This document shows, one piece after another, positions 1 to 7,661 of a stretch of DNA of 16,321 nt. Below the pieces are notes generated by a model. The model made no database searches, was not told the origin of the DNA, and saw nothing but the letters and a program-made list of their open reading frames with translations. Both the position numbers and the translations under genes were made by a program. Each line of letters opens with the position of its first letter. The stretch's first letter is position 1. Origin of the DNA: a bacterium (lineage in GTDB: Bacteria > Latescibacterota > UBA2968 > GCA-2709665); assembly GCA_027619145.1 (NCBI GenBank), contig JAQCGA010000020.1, positions 1 to 16,321 on the forward strand, read 5' to 3'.

Positions 1-17
1 GTCGGGCTACGCCCGAC
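1..17. other. short perfect inverted repeat at window edge
   Basis: A 7-bp stem (GTCGGGC at 1-7, GCCCGAC at 11-17) closes a 3-base loop. No T-run follows, so it is a poor intrinsic terminator by itself. It may be the tail of an upstream terminator or a REP-like hairpin. Nothing to the left is visible. Confidence 0.35.
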
Positions 18-70
18 AGGGTGAGGGGCCTTTCGCCGTTAGTCTTTTCATCTGAATAAGGAGCCCAGCA

Positions 71-856
71 ATGAGACCCTCATGGATGACATATGGTGTG
101 TTGAAAGATCTGTCGCGACCGGACTTACTGGCCGTGCTCAAGGACCACGGGTTTGACGGCGTGGAGTTCCGGACAGATGCGAAGCAGGGGCACGGTGTTG
201 AGGCATCCCTGAATGCCGCGGAACGCAAGCAGGTTGTGGCGGATTGCAAGGCCGCAGGGATTGTGATTATGAGTGTGGCTACAGGCAACCGATATCACGA
301 TACGGACCCGGCCGATGTGCGGCGGCATATTGATGAGACGAAGGTGCGGATGGATCTGGCGGCAGATCTGGGAGCGCCGCGCGTTCGGGTGTTTGGGAAC
401 AACTTCCCGAAAGAGGTGGCGCGGGAGAAAACGATCTCTCAGGTGGCGGAGGCGTTGAAAGAGTTGTGCGCATATGGTGAATCAAAGAAGGTGAAGCCCT
501 GTCTGGAATTGCATGGGGAATTCGACTGGCAATCGTGTAAAGCCGTTGCGGAGCAGGTGGCACACAAAAATTTTGGATTGATCTGGAATTCGGTACCGCA
601 AGATGTAGTAGATGGGTCTGTAAAAAAAGCGCTGGATACCGTTTGGCCCTGGCTGGATCACGTGCATATGCATGACCTGGCGGGGAAAGACTACCCGTAT
701 CGAGAACTGTTCAAGCTGTTACATGAAAAAGGATATACCGGATATATGTCCGCAGAGGCCGAACGCAGCCCGGACAAAGGGGTTGGGGATCTGTGGATGT
801 TTGTGGCCTACTATTCGGATTTGTTTCGGGCATACCGGGATCTGGCGAAGGTCTAA
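71..856 (+). CDS. sugar phosphate isomerase/epimerase (xylose isomerase-like TIM barrel)
   Basis: A 261-residue cytoplasmic protein with the pattern of the AP-endonuclease-2/xylose-isomerase-like TIM barrel. Members interconvert ketoses and aldoses or epimerise keto-sugars using a divalent metal. Candidate ligands lie at strand ends: E146 in LELHGEF, H199/H201 in HVHMHDL, and E229/E231 in SAEAE. The N-terminal YGVL and GFDGVEFRTD stretch fits strands 1 and 2. ATG 71 is chosen because AAGGAG (58-63) lies 7 bases upstream. A bidirectional terminator follows the stop. Length is usual for the family. The substrate cannot be read from sequence. The sugar-acid genes nearby suggest a carbohydrate role, but this gene is separated from them by orientation. 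Confidence 0.88.
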   Translation: MRPSWMTYGVLKDLSRPDLLAVLKDHGFDGVEFRTDAKQGHGVEASLNAAERKQVVADCKAAGIVIMSVATGNRYHDTDPADVRRHIDETKVRMDLAADLGAPRVRVFGNNFPKEVAREKTISQVAEALKELCAYGESKKVKPCLELHGEFDWQSCKAVAEQVAHKNFGLIWNSVPQDVVDGSVKKALDTVWPWLDHVHMHDLAGKDYPYRELFKLLHEKGYTGYMSAEAERSPDKGVGDLWMFVAYYSDLFRAYRDLAKV

Positions 857-875
857 CGAGAAACGAAAAAAGGAA

Positions 876-911
876 AAAAGCCCGGTAGATCTGTTGATCC
901 GCCGGGCTTTT
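876..911. terminator. bidirectional intrinsic terminator
   Basis: A perfect 10-bp stem (AAAAGCCCGG at 876-885 with CCGGGCTTTT at 902-911) closes a 16-base loop. T-runs follow on both strands, longer on the minus side. It lies between the convergent stops at 856 (+) and 938 (-), so it can end both transcripts. Confidence 0.85.
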
Positions 912-937
912 CCATGGTTCCAACGTTTTTGGCCCTG

Positions 938-1711
938 CTACTCAATGATCTTTACAGTCATCACCGTAATCAGTGCGGCTTTTCCACCTTCCAGAAGCCA
1001 GCCACCTGCAACCACGGTATCCTGGTCTGTCATTGTAAATTTGGCTTTGATGAGGCGTGTGTCGGTTTTACGGAGAGCATCCGATACGGTCGTGGGTTTG
1101 GGGTCCACGCGGTTCTGTTCTGGTGCCAGGTTATAGCCGGGGTCCAGGTCTCGCAGGGTGAATTCTTCCAGTTTTATGGTATGGCTGTCCAGGACCCGGG
1201 GTTTGATGGTTGCTTTGTAGCGGCCGGCCAGGTAGCTGTCCCCTTTTTCTCCAGAGTCCATATGGACGTAGGTTCTGTCCATGATCTGGTAGGATGGAAA
1301 ATCGAAGTAGGGTTCTATTTCTGTTTGAAGCGAAGGGGAGGCCGGTTCGCCGTAGCCAGGCTGAGGTGTTTGCGTTGCTAAAATGAGCCAGAGATGTAGC
1401 ACTGCACGCGGAGGGCGAACATCCATTTTCTGGTGCATCTCTACAGCTTGCGCCCGGCTTTCGTCATCCGGAAAACTCAAGAAGAGGGTATTCTCGTAGA
1501 ATTCCATTTTGCTAACCGGAATGTCGAGCGAACGGAGCAGATGTTGAAAATCACCTCGGGTGAGATACTTGAGTTCGAAGGGTTCGAATTCAGGTGGAAG
1601 AATGTGCTTCCATTCGGGAGCAGACGAGGGCTCCGAGTGGGCCAGACCGGGTATCATCAGGACCAGCATCAGACAGGCGTATTTGAGCATTTGAATGGGC
1701 GAGGAGGACAA
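938..1711 (-). CDS. exported protein with secretin-like features
   Basis: A 257-residue protein with a signal peptide: hydrophobic core at about residues 10-22, probable cleavage after AHS near 26, so it is likely periplasmic or outer-membrane associated. Residues about 43-98 (FELKYLTRGDFQHLLRSLDI onward) read like the small alpha/beta N1/NolW-type domain of secretins. The last 30 residues (TVVAGGWLLEGGKAALITV) resemble a secretin beta-strand core. The protein is far shorter than pore-forming secretins (usually over 400 residues). The start is TTG 1711: AAGGAG (1721-1726) lies 9 bases upstream, while the in-frame ATG at 1690 has no ribosome site. It is the last gene of the minus-strand run. 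The family link is pattern-based; it could be an unrelated exported protein. Confidence 0.65.
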   Translation of the reverse strand: MSSSPIQMLKYACLMLVLMIPGLAHSEPSSAPEWKHILPPEFEPFELKYLTRGDFQHLLRSLDIPVSKMEFYENTLFLSFPDDESRAQAVEMHQKMDVRPPRAVLHLWLILATQTPQPGYGEPASPSLQTEIEPYFDFPSYQIMDRTYVHMDSGEKGDSYLAGRYKATIKPRVLDSHTIKLEEFTLRDLDPGYNLAPEQNRVDPKPTTVSDALRKTDTRLIKAKFTMTDQDTVVAGGWLLEGGKAALITVMTVKIIE

Positions 1712-1765
1712 GGTCGGGTGCTCCTTGAGAAATGGAACCGACAGCGGTTACAGGGTGCGGAACGC

Positions 1766-2539
1766 TCAGGTATCAGAGGTGTCGAATTTCCATGTTTTGA
1801 GCGCGGTTTTTCCAAAAATCCAGGCCCGCTCGTCCTGGCTGAGGCTGGAGAAATATTCCAGAGGAAACCGGAGTGCGTTGTTATATCCTTCCCGCGAGCT
1901 GGCCGGAGGATAATCGCTGCCCCACATCATTCGTTTGGGGCCAAAGGCTTCCAGGGCCATGTCGGCCAGAGGTGGAATCTGTTTGAATGGGTGCGGGAGT
2001 TCGCAAAATTCGCCAAACCCGGAGAGTTTGATGGTCAGGTTGGGGTGTTTTGCCAGGTTGAGTACGTTTTTGAATTCGGTATAAGGCGGTTGGGCATTTT
2101 TGCCTACACCGGCTAGGTGTTCAATCACAATAGAGAGATCCGGGAAGGTGGTGATGACTTCCTGGAATTCGTCGCTGAGCAGGGCCCTGGGGGAGCATGG
2201 TGCGCTTACAACCAGCCCCAGTTCGGCGGCTGTTCGCCAGTGGGCCAGAGGATCGGCACAGGCTGCTCGGTCCTGCGCGGGCAGCCGGATACCGCCGATG
2301 CCGTGTTCGACCCAATGCTTGATCTGTGTGCCGTCGTCATCCGGTTCTACGATCATGGTGGCGGCAAAACGCCCCGGGTGTGCTGCCATGCAGTCCACGA
2401 TATACTGGTTGTCGGGGTTTCCCATGTACTGAATGAAAACGGCTTTGTGTACGCCGGCTTCCGCCATGTGAAAGAGCAGTGATTCAACGGGTTCGTATTT
2501 GTGCAGGCCAATGTGGCAGTGGGTGTCAACAAGGGTCAT
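1766..2539 (-). CDS. amidohydrolase family 2 protein (TIM-barrel metal-dependent hydrolase)
   Basis: A 257-residue protein of the Amidohydro_2 family, which includes LigI-type lactonases, L-fuconolactonase-like enzymes and ACMSD-type decarboxylases. Visible landmarks are the N-terminal HxH in VDTHCHIG (H7, H9), GIRL at 83-86, IEHLAG with H141 after strand 5, KLSG at 171-174, and WGSDYPP with D209 as the strand-8 aspartate. The usual histidine at the end of the preceding strand is not obvious: the sequence there is VSAPCSP. This may indicate a lactonase-like subgroup with a reduced metal site. The gene lies 24 bases after the SRAP stop with no strong ribosome site, suggesting coupled translation. 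The SMP-30 neighbour makes lactone hydrolysis in sugar-acid catabolism plausible. Confidence 0.85.
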   Translation of the reverse strand: MTLVDTHCHIGLHKYEPVESLLFHMAEAGVHKAVFIQYMGNPDNQYIVDCMAAHPGRFAATMIVEPDDDGTQIKHWVEHGIGGIRLPAQDRAACADPLAHWRTAAELGLVVSAPCSPRALLSDEFQEVITTFPDLSIVIEHLAGVGKNAQPPYTEFKNVLNLAKHPNLTIKLSGFGEFCELPHPFKQIPPLADMALEAFGPKRMMWGSDYPPASSREGYNNALRFPLEYFSSLSQDERAWIFGKTALKTWKFDTSDT

Positions 2540-2563
2540 GGAGAGATCCCGTACTGTGAAGTT

Positions 2564-3265
2564 TCAAAAGAGTGAGGTCTGGGGTGGAGGTTCGGGCACG
2601 GCCTGCTGGATGCATTCGGGCCGATCTTCTTTGGGATTGTTCACCAGGCGCGAAACCGGGTGGGCCTGCATGAATCCGTCTGGATACGGTTTGAGAAGTT
2701 CTGAGAGATCTTGTGGCTTTGCTTCGCCGGGCAGAAGCCAGGATTCATATTTGTCCGGAGGCAAAATAACAGGCATCCGGTTGTGGATGTCTGCCATGAG
2801 TACGTTGGGATGGGTTGTGATGATGGTGCAGGTGCGCACTTCGGTTTTGTCGGGCGATGTCCAGGTTTCCCAGAGTCCGGCAAAGGCGAAGGGCTTTTGG
2901 GGGGTGAGACGAATGTACATAGGTGTTTTTGCTTTTGCACCCAGGTCCTGCCGCCATTCGTAGAAGCCATCGGCCAGAACCAGGCAGCGTCGCTGCTGGT
3001 AGGCTTCCCGAAAAGATGGTTTTTCGGCAAGGGTTTCGCTCCGAGCATTGATAAGGCGATTGCCAATTTTTGGATCTTTTGACCAGCCTGGGATCAGGCC
3101 CCACTTGAAGAGCTGGACACGGTTCAGGCCGTCGTTGGGTACAACGGCCACATCCAGGCTGGGGGCAATATTATAGCGGGGCGGAAAGGCGTCTGGGAAC
3201 GCGAAGCCAGGGAACGTTTCCTGGAGTTCAGAATGGTTGGCCGCAAGAGTGTACCGTCCGCACAT
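2564..3265 (-). CDS. SOS response-associated peptidase (SRAP, YedK/HMCES family)
   Basis: A 233-residue SRAP protein. Family members form a thiazolidine crosslink between Cys2 and abasic sites in single-stranded DNA, shielding them during replication. All key residues are present: C2 in MCGRY (exposed once Met1 is removed), N32 in RYNIAP, N73 in INAR, E103 in GFYEW and H161 in HNRMP. The WGLIPGW and RCLVLADGFYEW segments are typical. ATG 3265 is fixed by the Cys2 requirement; its ribosome site is weak. Length is normal. It sits between metabolic genes with short gaps (53 bases after the SMP-30 gene, 24 before the amidohydrolase), so it is probably co-transcribed with them. I see no LexA-like palindrome immediately upstream. 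Confidence 0.95.
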   Translation of the reverse strand: MCGRYTLAANHSELQETFPGFAFPDAFPPRYNIAPSLDVAVVPNDGLNRVQLFKWGLIPGWSKDPKIGNRLINARSETLAEKPSFREAYQQRRCLVLADGFYEWRQDLGAKAKTPMYIRLTPQKPFAFAGLWETWTSPDKTEVRTCTIITTHPNVLMADIHNRMPVILPPDKYESWLLPGEAKPQDLSELLKPYPDGFMQAHPVSRLVNNPKEDRPECIQQAVPEPPPQTSLF

Positions 3266-3318
3266 GACTTACGATCCCGCGTAAAGGAATGGCTGAAGGA
3301 TCAAGTACCTATAAGGCC

Positions 3319-4176
3319 TCAGACCTGAATCCGCGAAGAAAATTCTTCTACGCCCCGGATGCCCAGGTTAAGTTTGAATAACGCGCCCGCGCCTTCGCCT
3401 TCTTCGGATTTGTTGTCTCCACCAGCGGTTGTGATGTAGATGTCGGTATAATCTTCTCCACCAAAGGTGAGGCTGGATACTTTTTTTGCGGGGAATTGAA
3501 AGCGGCGTTCCTCTTTGCCATCTGGTGTATAACGCACCAGACAACTGCCATCCCATCGGGCGGACCAGATGTGGCCCAGGGCATCTACGGTCATACCGTC
3601 TGGCATCCCTTCGCCTTCGGGGGTTTGAACGAAGACTTGTTGATTGGTGAGCGCTCCGGTTTTGGCGTTGTAGTCGAACCGATAGATGTTGCGTGTGGGA
3701 GAGTCTGTGTAGTACATGTGTTTGTGATCTAAGGTGAACCCCATTCCGTTGGAGCAGCCGATCTTTTCGAGAACGACGGTGAGTGTGCCGTTTGTATCCA
3801 GCCTGTACAGCCGACCCAGGCGGCCGGGCGCAGGCATGGTTCCGCAGAAAACGCGGCCGGCCGGGTCTGCAATGACGTCGTTAAAACGGGTTTCACGTTC
3901 ATCTGATATTTCTTCAACAACCGGGGTGAGCGTACCGTCTCGCCAGATCTGGATTGCGCCTCGTTCCATGAAGAGGAGGAGCGCTCCGTCCTCCTGGATT
4001 GTAAAACCTCCCACCTGCTCTCCAGAATAACATTCTTCGTGGTGGCCTGTAAGTGGATCGTAGCGGAAGATTCGCCCGGCAGGGATGTCGCACCAGTACA
4101 CGCGTTTTTCCTGGGGGTGCCAGAGAGGGCCTTCACCGGTTTTGCAGTGGTAGTCTGCAACGAGTTCGGGCTGCAT
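3319..4176 (-). CDS. SMP-30/gluconolactonase/regucalcin-like protein
   Basis: A 285-residue six-bladed beta-propeller lactonase. Members open aldono-1,5-lactones using one divalent metal. The expected ligands are present: E15 in TGEGPLW, N99 in RFNDV, N143 in SNGMGF and D193 in MPDGMTVD. Blade-like repeats (GRVFCGTMPAPGRLGRLYRL, HIWSARWDG) run along the protein. The reading frame is open back to 4284, but ATG 4176 is the start: AAGGAG (4183-4188) lies 6 bases upstream, the family-conserved start (CKTGEGPLW) follows directly, and a longer form would overlap the upstream ThuA gene. It belongs to the minus-strand run. The exact lactone is unknown. Confidence 0.92.
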   Translation of the reverse strand: MQPELVADYHCKTGEGPLWHPQEKRVYWCDIPAGRIFRYDPLTGHHEECYSGEQVGGFTIQEDGALLLFMERGAIQIWRDGTLTPVVEEISDERETRFNDVIADPAGRVFCGTMPAPGRLGRLYRLDTNGTLTVVLEKIGCSNGMGFTLDHKHMYYTDSPTRNIYRFDYNAKTGALTNQQVFVQTPEGEGMPDGMTVDALGHIWSARWDGSCLVRYTPDGKEERRFQFPAKKVSSLTFGGEDYTDIYITTAGGDNKSEEGEGAGALFKLNLGIRGVEEFSSRIQV

Positions 4177-4222
4177 AGGCGGCTCCTTAATACTCCGTTT
4201 CACAAATTCAGCAGGGCATTTC

Positions 4223-4957
4223 TCAATCCTGGGGCAGCACGTCTTCGAGCGGTTGGTAATTGCCAAAGGTGGGTGCAGGTCCATTCACCGGCGCGGCCCA
4301 GTGGACGGCGTTAGAGATTACTTTGAGCACGTCTGGGTTATGGTAAATGGGGTAGGTTTCGTGTCCGGGACGAAAATAAAAGATTTTTCCCCGGCCCCGG
4401 TAGAAGCAACAGCCGCTGCGAAAAATTTCCCCTCCGGGGAACCAGCTTACCAGGACCAGGGTATCCGGTTCCGGAATGTCGAAGCGTTCGCCATACATTT
4501 CTGCCTGGGGAATCTCAATGTATTCCCCCAGGCCTTCGGCAATAGGGTGACCCGGTTCAAGCACCCAGAGGCGCTCTTTCTCGCCAATTTCACGCCATTT
4601 GAGGTTACAGGTGGTGCCCATCATGCGTTTGAAGATTTTGGAGAAGTGTGCGGAGTGCAGGCAGATGAGCCCCATGCCGTCCAACACGCGGGCCTGGATG
4701 CGGTCCACGAGTTCGTTGGTCACTTCATTGTGGGCACCGTGGCCCCACCAGGTCAGGACATCTGTGTTGTTCAGGACTTCGTCGGGCAGGCCCTGCTCCG
4801 GTTCGTCCAGGGTAGCGGTGCGCACTTCGAGGGTGTCATGTTTGTTTAAGTGGCCTGCAATGGCAGCATGCATGCCTTCGGGGTAGATTTCTGCAATATT
4901 GGGGTGTTTCTTTTCGTGACGGTATTCGTTCCAGGCGGTTACGCGGATTTTGCCCAT
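4223..4957 (-). CDS. ThuA-like domain protein (trehalose-utilization family)
   Basis: A 244-residue protein with the ThuA-like, glutamine-amidotransferase-related fold. ThuA is linked to disaccharide use in rhizobia, where disaccharides are converted to 3-keto forms. Recognisable segments are the start [26 protein letters not shown] around 68-79, [19 protein letters not shown], then [21 protein letters not shown] and [13 protein letters not shown] near the C-terminus. These fit the short stand-alone form of the family. ATG 4957 is preceded at 6 bases by a purine-rich site (AAGGAAG, 4964-4970). This is the first gene of the minus-strand run, with a promoter candidate at 5027-5055. Its pairing with Gfo/Idh and isomerase genes in the window is a common association for this family. 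Confidence 0.9.
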   Translation of the reverse strand: MGKIRVTAWNEYRHEKKHPNIAEIYPEGMHAAIAGHLNKHDTLEVRTATLDEPEQGLPDEVLNNTDVLTWWGHGAHNEVTNELVDRIQARVLDGMGLICLHSAHFSKIFKRMMGTTCNLKWREIGEKERLWVLEPGHPIAEGLGEYIEIPQAEMYGERFDIPEPDTLVLVSWFPGGEIFRSGCCFYRGRGKIFYFRPGHETYPIYHNPDVLKVISNAVHWAAPVNGPAPTFGNYQPLEDVLPQD

Positions 4958-5026
4958 GGCCCACTTCCTTTCCCACTCATTCGCGTTGTTTTACCAGAGG
5001 TTGGAAATACGAAATGATTACCCGAC

Positions 5027-5055
5027 ATGCTAATTCTCGCTGGAACGAAAGTCAA
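5027..5055 (-). promoter_or_regulatory. promoter candidate for the ThuA-led operon
   Basis: On the minus strand TTGACT (5055-5050) is followed after 17 bases by TAGCAT (5032-5027). This is a reasonable sigma70-type pair giving an untranslated leader of about 60 bases before ATG 4957. Found by eye only. Confidence 0.5.
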
Positions 5056-5113
5056 GGAGTTTATGGGCCTGTGGGGCGCGTGAGGCTCAGGGAGGAACGG
5101 GATGGATTTAAGC

Positions 5114-5142
5114 TTGCTCTCTCCGCACTGTGCGGGTATATT
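5114..5142 (+). promoter_or_regulatory. promoter candidate for the small membrane protein and oxidoreductase
   Basis: TTGCTC (5114-5119), a 17-base spacer and TATATT (5137-5142) place a start near 5150, between this element and ATG 5185. A small inverted repeat (CCGCA 5123-5127, TGCGG 5131-5135) lies inside the spacer and could be a regulator site. The promoter lies downstream of an out-of-frame ATG with a good ribosome site at 5102, which argues against that reading frame. Confidence 0.45.
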
Positions 5143-5184
5143 GGCGGACGATTTCATACGTGTATGTTCACTGCGGAGTAACCA

Positions 5185-5406
5185 ATGGCAGAAGAACCGG
5201 GAGAGCATTCAGAAGAGCAGGATCCGAACTACCTGGGAAAAGGAATGGCCGCAGGGTCCGGTCTGGGGGCTGTTGTGGCGGCCGTTCTGGCGTCAGACGG
5301 CGGAGACATGGGTCACTGGGTGGTCACGGGAATTTGTGTGGGAGCAAGCCTTGGGCTGGCTGCGGGGGCGGTGCTGGAGCGGCTTCGGAAACGATCTGGA
5401 AAATGA
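5185..5406 (+). CDS. small two-helix glycine-rich membrane protein
   Basis: A 73-residue protein of unknown function. After an acidic, hydrophilic start (EEPGEHSEEQDPNY) come two hydrophobic segments, about 19-36 (GKGMAAGSGLGAVVAAVLA) and 43-63 (GHWVVTGICVGASLGLAAGA), then a basic tail ending RLRKRSGK. The small-residue GxxxG-like spacing resembles glycine-zipper membrane proteins. The start is ATG 5185 with GGAG (5175-5178) 6 bases upstream. It is 60 bases ahead of the oxidoreductase gene and probably shares its transcript. I do not recognise a named family. Two other frames over this region are open but encode Trp-rich or Arg-rich peptides without protein character. Confidence 0.7.
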   Translation: MAEEPGEHSEEQDPNYLGKGMAAGSGLGAVVAAVLASDGGDMGHWVVTGICVGASLGLAAGAVLERLRKRSGK

Positions 5407-5466
5407 AAGCATACGTTAGAGTAAGTAGCATTTCTCAATCTGCAATTCAGAACAGGAGGGATGGTC

Positions 5467-6522
5467 ATGGCAGGTGACGTGGGGTTTGCCGTGGTGGGGT
5501 TGGGTATGGGGAAACACCATTGCCGGTCAATTGCCGAGGCGAAGGACGCCCGTCTGGTGGCTGTGTGTGATATGGACGCCGCACGTATGGAGCCGATGGT
5601 AGAAAAATACGGGTGCAAGTCGTACAAAAGTCTTGATGATCTGCTGAAAGACGATGAGGTTCAGGTGATCAATATTGCAACGCCATCTGGTACCCATGCT
5701 GAACTGGGGATTCGGGTGGCAGACGCTGGAAAACACATTATTGTGGAGAAACCAGCAGATATTCATCCGGACCGGATTGCAGCACTGGCCGAGGCGGGTG
5801 CGCGCAACAAGGTGAAGATTGGGTGCATTTTTCAGTCCAGGCTGGAACCGCTGAATGCGCGGATTTACGAGACCATTCAGGCTGGTAAATTGGGAAGACT
5901 GATTGGGTTACACGGGCATTTACCCTGGTACCGGGCACAAAGTTATTACGACGGTCCCCACGGAAAATGGAAGGGGACCTGGGCGATGGACGGAGGCGGG
6001 TCGCTGATGAATCAGGGGGTTCATACGATGGACCTGATTCAGTGGTTTGGCGGCGGCGTAAAGTCTGTGATGGGCATGTTTGGGGTATTTAATCACGAGA
6101 TTGAAGCGGAAGATCAGACGGTGGCGCTACTCCGGTTTCAGAATGGAGCGCTGGGGACCATTTATACCACAACGTGCTGTTACCCGGGGTTTGACCAGCG
6201 AATTACTATTTATGGGACGAACGGTTCTATTCTGAAGACGGCAACAGAATTGTTGTCCTGGAAGCAATTGGGCGAAGGGGGCGAGGAGGCGGAAAAAGAG
6301 ATGATGCGGCTGTTTGGGCCCAAAGATGAGAGCCTGGGCATTTCTTCCGACCCGATGGCGTTGGGTGCAGATGGGCATACCCTGATTGTGCAGGACCTGG
6401 TAGAAGCGATTCGTGAGGACCGGGATCCGATGATTGGATTGGGAAGTGCACGCAAGGCCGTGGAGATTATTACGGCGATTTTTGAATCCGGACGGACGGG
6501 GAAAGAGGTGCAGGTAGGGTAG
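5467..6522 (+). CDS. Gfo/Idh/MocA family oxidoreductase
   Basis: A 351-residue NAD(P)-dependent sugar or cyclitol dehydrogenase-like protein. The N-terminal Rossmann fold shows VGLGMG (residues 10-15) and an acidic residue after strand 2 (VAVCDMD). The EKPAD motif carries the expected lysine, K95. In the alpha/beta C-terminal domain, GGGSLMNQGVHTMDL carries H186 at the usual catalytic position. Length is typical. ATG 5461 is also in frame, but AGGAGG (5454-5459) lies only 1 base from it and 7 bases from ATG 5467, so 5467 is preferred. Members oxidise a sugar hydroxyl to a keto-sugar, and the ThuA and isomerase neighbours fit keto-sugar metabolism. The substrate cannot be assigned. Confidence 0.93.
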   Translation: MAGDVGFAVVGLGMGKHHCRSIAEAKDARLVAVCDMDAARMEPMVEKYGCKSYKSLDDLLKDDEVQVINIATPSGTHAELGIRVADAGKHIIVEKPADIHPDRIAALAEAGARNKVKIGCIFQSRLEPLNARIYETIQAGKLGRLIGLHGHLPWYRAQSYYDGPHGKWKGTWAMDGGGSLMNQGVHTMDLIQWFGGGVKSVMGMFGVFNHEIEAEDQTVALLRFQNGALGTIYTTTCCYPGFDQRITIYGTNGSILKTATELLSWKQLGEGGEEAEKEMMRLFGPKDESLGISSDPMALGADGHTLIVQDLVEAIREDRDPMIGLGSARKAVEIITAIFESGRTGKEVQVG

Positions 6523-6541
6523 GGTTGAAATTTTGAAATCG

Positions 6542-6568
6542 GTCAGGTTGTGATTCGGGCCACCTGAC
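6542..6568. other. weak inverted repeat downstream of the oxidoreductase
   Basis: GTCAGGT (6542-6548) can pair with ACCTGAC (6562-6568) across a 13-base loop, 20 bases after the oxidoreductase stop. Only TTGT follows, so it is at best a weak terminator or mRNA-end stabiliser. The rest of 6523-6668 shows nothing I can assign. Confidence 0.3.
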
Positions 6569-6668
6569 TTGTAACAGAATAAGTGCATTGACCGGCCGCC
6601 AGGTGCTCCCGAGAAGGTGGAGGGGGTGAGCGCCAGGCTGATCGGTATCGAACTGAGAAGGTGAAATC

Positions 6669-6701
6669 AAGGCGGGAGCATGGAATCTGTGCTCCCGCCT
6701 T
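6669..6701. terminator. hairpin terminator between convergent genes
   Basis: A perfect 12-bp stem (AAGGCGGGAGCA at 6669-6680 with TGCTCCCGCCTT at 6690-6701) closes a 9-base loop. It lies between the oxidoreductase stop at 6522 (+) and the isomerase stop at 6706 (-). The following T-tracts are interrupted on both strands (TCTTGTTATG on plus, GATTTCA on minus), so the stem rather than the tail is the strong part. Confidence 0.75.
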
Positions 6702-6705
6702 CTTG

Positions 6706-7581
6706 TTATGTATTCTGACCGTAAATAGGGATGTGTGCCGCTTCAGCAATGCGCCGTACATTGGCAACCGCAGCGGGAATCTGTTCTGGTCCCAGGTGCT
6801 CGATGAGTACATATCCGTCGGGCTGGTGTTCGTGGAAACGCCGGAGCATGTGGGCGATGTCCAGCTCGCCTTCGCCGGGTACCGTTTCGTTCAAGTGGAG
6901 TACGAGCTGATCGCCAACGACAATATCTTTGACGTGGCAAACAGGCGCAAGAGGGCCCATTTGTTCGAAGATGTGATCCAGTCTTCCCTGGCAGGTATAG
7001 ACCTGCTGCAGGGTTTCGAAATGGTTGACAGAGTCCAGGACAAGGCGGAAGCTCGGAGAATTCACCGATTCCACAAGTTCGCGGCACCGTTCCGGGGTGT
7101 TGAGGATGGAAATGACGTGGGTTTCCATTACGGCGGTCACCCCGTGTGATTCTAAATGGGGCACAATTTTCTTGAGCGTGTCGACCAGGCGGTCAAAGGC
7201 TTCCGGTGTGTGATTGTCCCGGTGCGGTGTCCAGGAACCTGCCGGGTTCAGGCTGCCGGGGCGGAGCAGAAAGGTTTGTGCGTGGAGCCAGTTTGCCAGT
7301 TGGGCTCCTCTGGTAATTTTCTGGATTGCCCGAGTTCGCGATTCGGGGTCCGGGTGGAAGAGGCAATCTGGATAGGTCACAGAGAATTGCGCCAGATCGA
7401 TATTGTATTGGGCAAAGAGGGTCCGGCAGGTTTCTGCCTGGGGCTGGTCGATTTCGTCCAGCAGGTTCCCGGGAAAGTGAAAACCGGCCCCGGTGCATCC
7501 CAGGGTTTGAATTTCTCGGAAATGTGCGGGGGTAAATGTGCGGAAATCTGCGGGTAACGTGCCGGTTACACCCAGGCGCAT
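6706..7581 (-). CDS. sugar phosphate isomerase/epimerase (TIM barrel, complete EDHE metal site)
   Basis: A 291-residue TIM-barrel isomerase/epimerase of the xylose-isomerase-like/AP-endonuclease-2 group. The full metal tetrad is visible at strand ends: E153 in AVMETHV, D183 in LVLDSVNH, H216 in CHVKDI and E261 in VLIEHLG. This is the arrangement of D-tagatose 3-epimerase and related enzymes that act on keto-sugars. The frame is open to a TTG at 7596, but ATG 7581 is chosen because GGAGG (7588-7592) is 6 bases upstream. It is transcribed alone, with its 3-prime end at the hairpin 6669-6701. It shares little visible sequence with the isomerase at 71-856, so the two probably act on different substrates. 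Confidence 0.9.
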   Translation of the reverse strand: MRLGVTGTLPADFRTFTPAHFREIQTLGCTGAGFHFPGNLLDEIDQPQAETCRTLFAQYNIDLAQFSVTYPDCLFHPDPESRTRAIQKITRGAQLANWLHAQTFLLRPGSLNPAGSWTPHRDNHTPEAFDRLVDTLKKIVPHLESHGVTAVMETHVISILNTPERCRELVESVNSPSFRLVLDSVNHFETLQQVYTCQGRLDHIFEQMGPLAPVCHVKDIVVGDQLVLHLNETVPGEGELDIAHMLRRFHEHQPDGYVLIEHLGPEQIPAAVANVRRIAEAAHIPIYGQNT

Positions 7582-7628
7582 AAAAGGCCTCCACAAGGCT
7601 TATGAGGTGGGATGTTGATATCTTTTTC

Positions 7629-7657
7629 TTGCTTTCCACAGGGAGAAACGCTATCGT
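7629..7657 (+). promoter_or_regulatory. promoter candidate for the 95-residue orphan gene
   Basis: TTGCTT (7629-7634), a 17-base spacer and TATCGT (7652-7657) predict a start near 7664. That is just where the inverted repeat 7662-7719 begins. The -10 match is moderate. Confidence 0.4.
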
Positions 7658-7661
7658 TCTT

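Noticed and set aside
1433..2116. 227-codon plus-strand frame opposite the exported protein and amidohydrolase genes
   Set aside because: It spans two supported minus-strand genes and their gap and shows no motif or ribosome site.
5102..5419. 105-codon plus-strand frame with a good GGAGG site, overlapping the 73-residue gene
   Set aside because: The peptide is Trp- and Arg-rich without domain character, its ATG lies upstream of the predicted promoter boxes, and the overlapping frame gives a coherent two-helix membrane protein.
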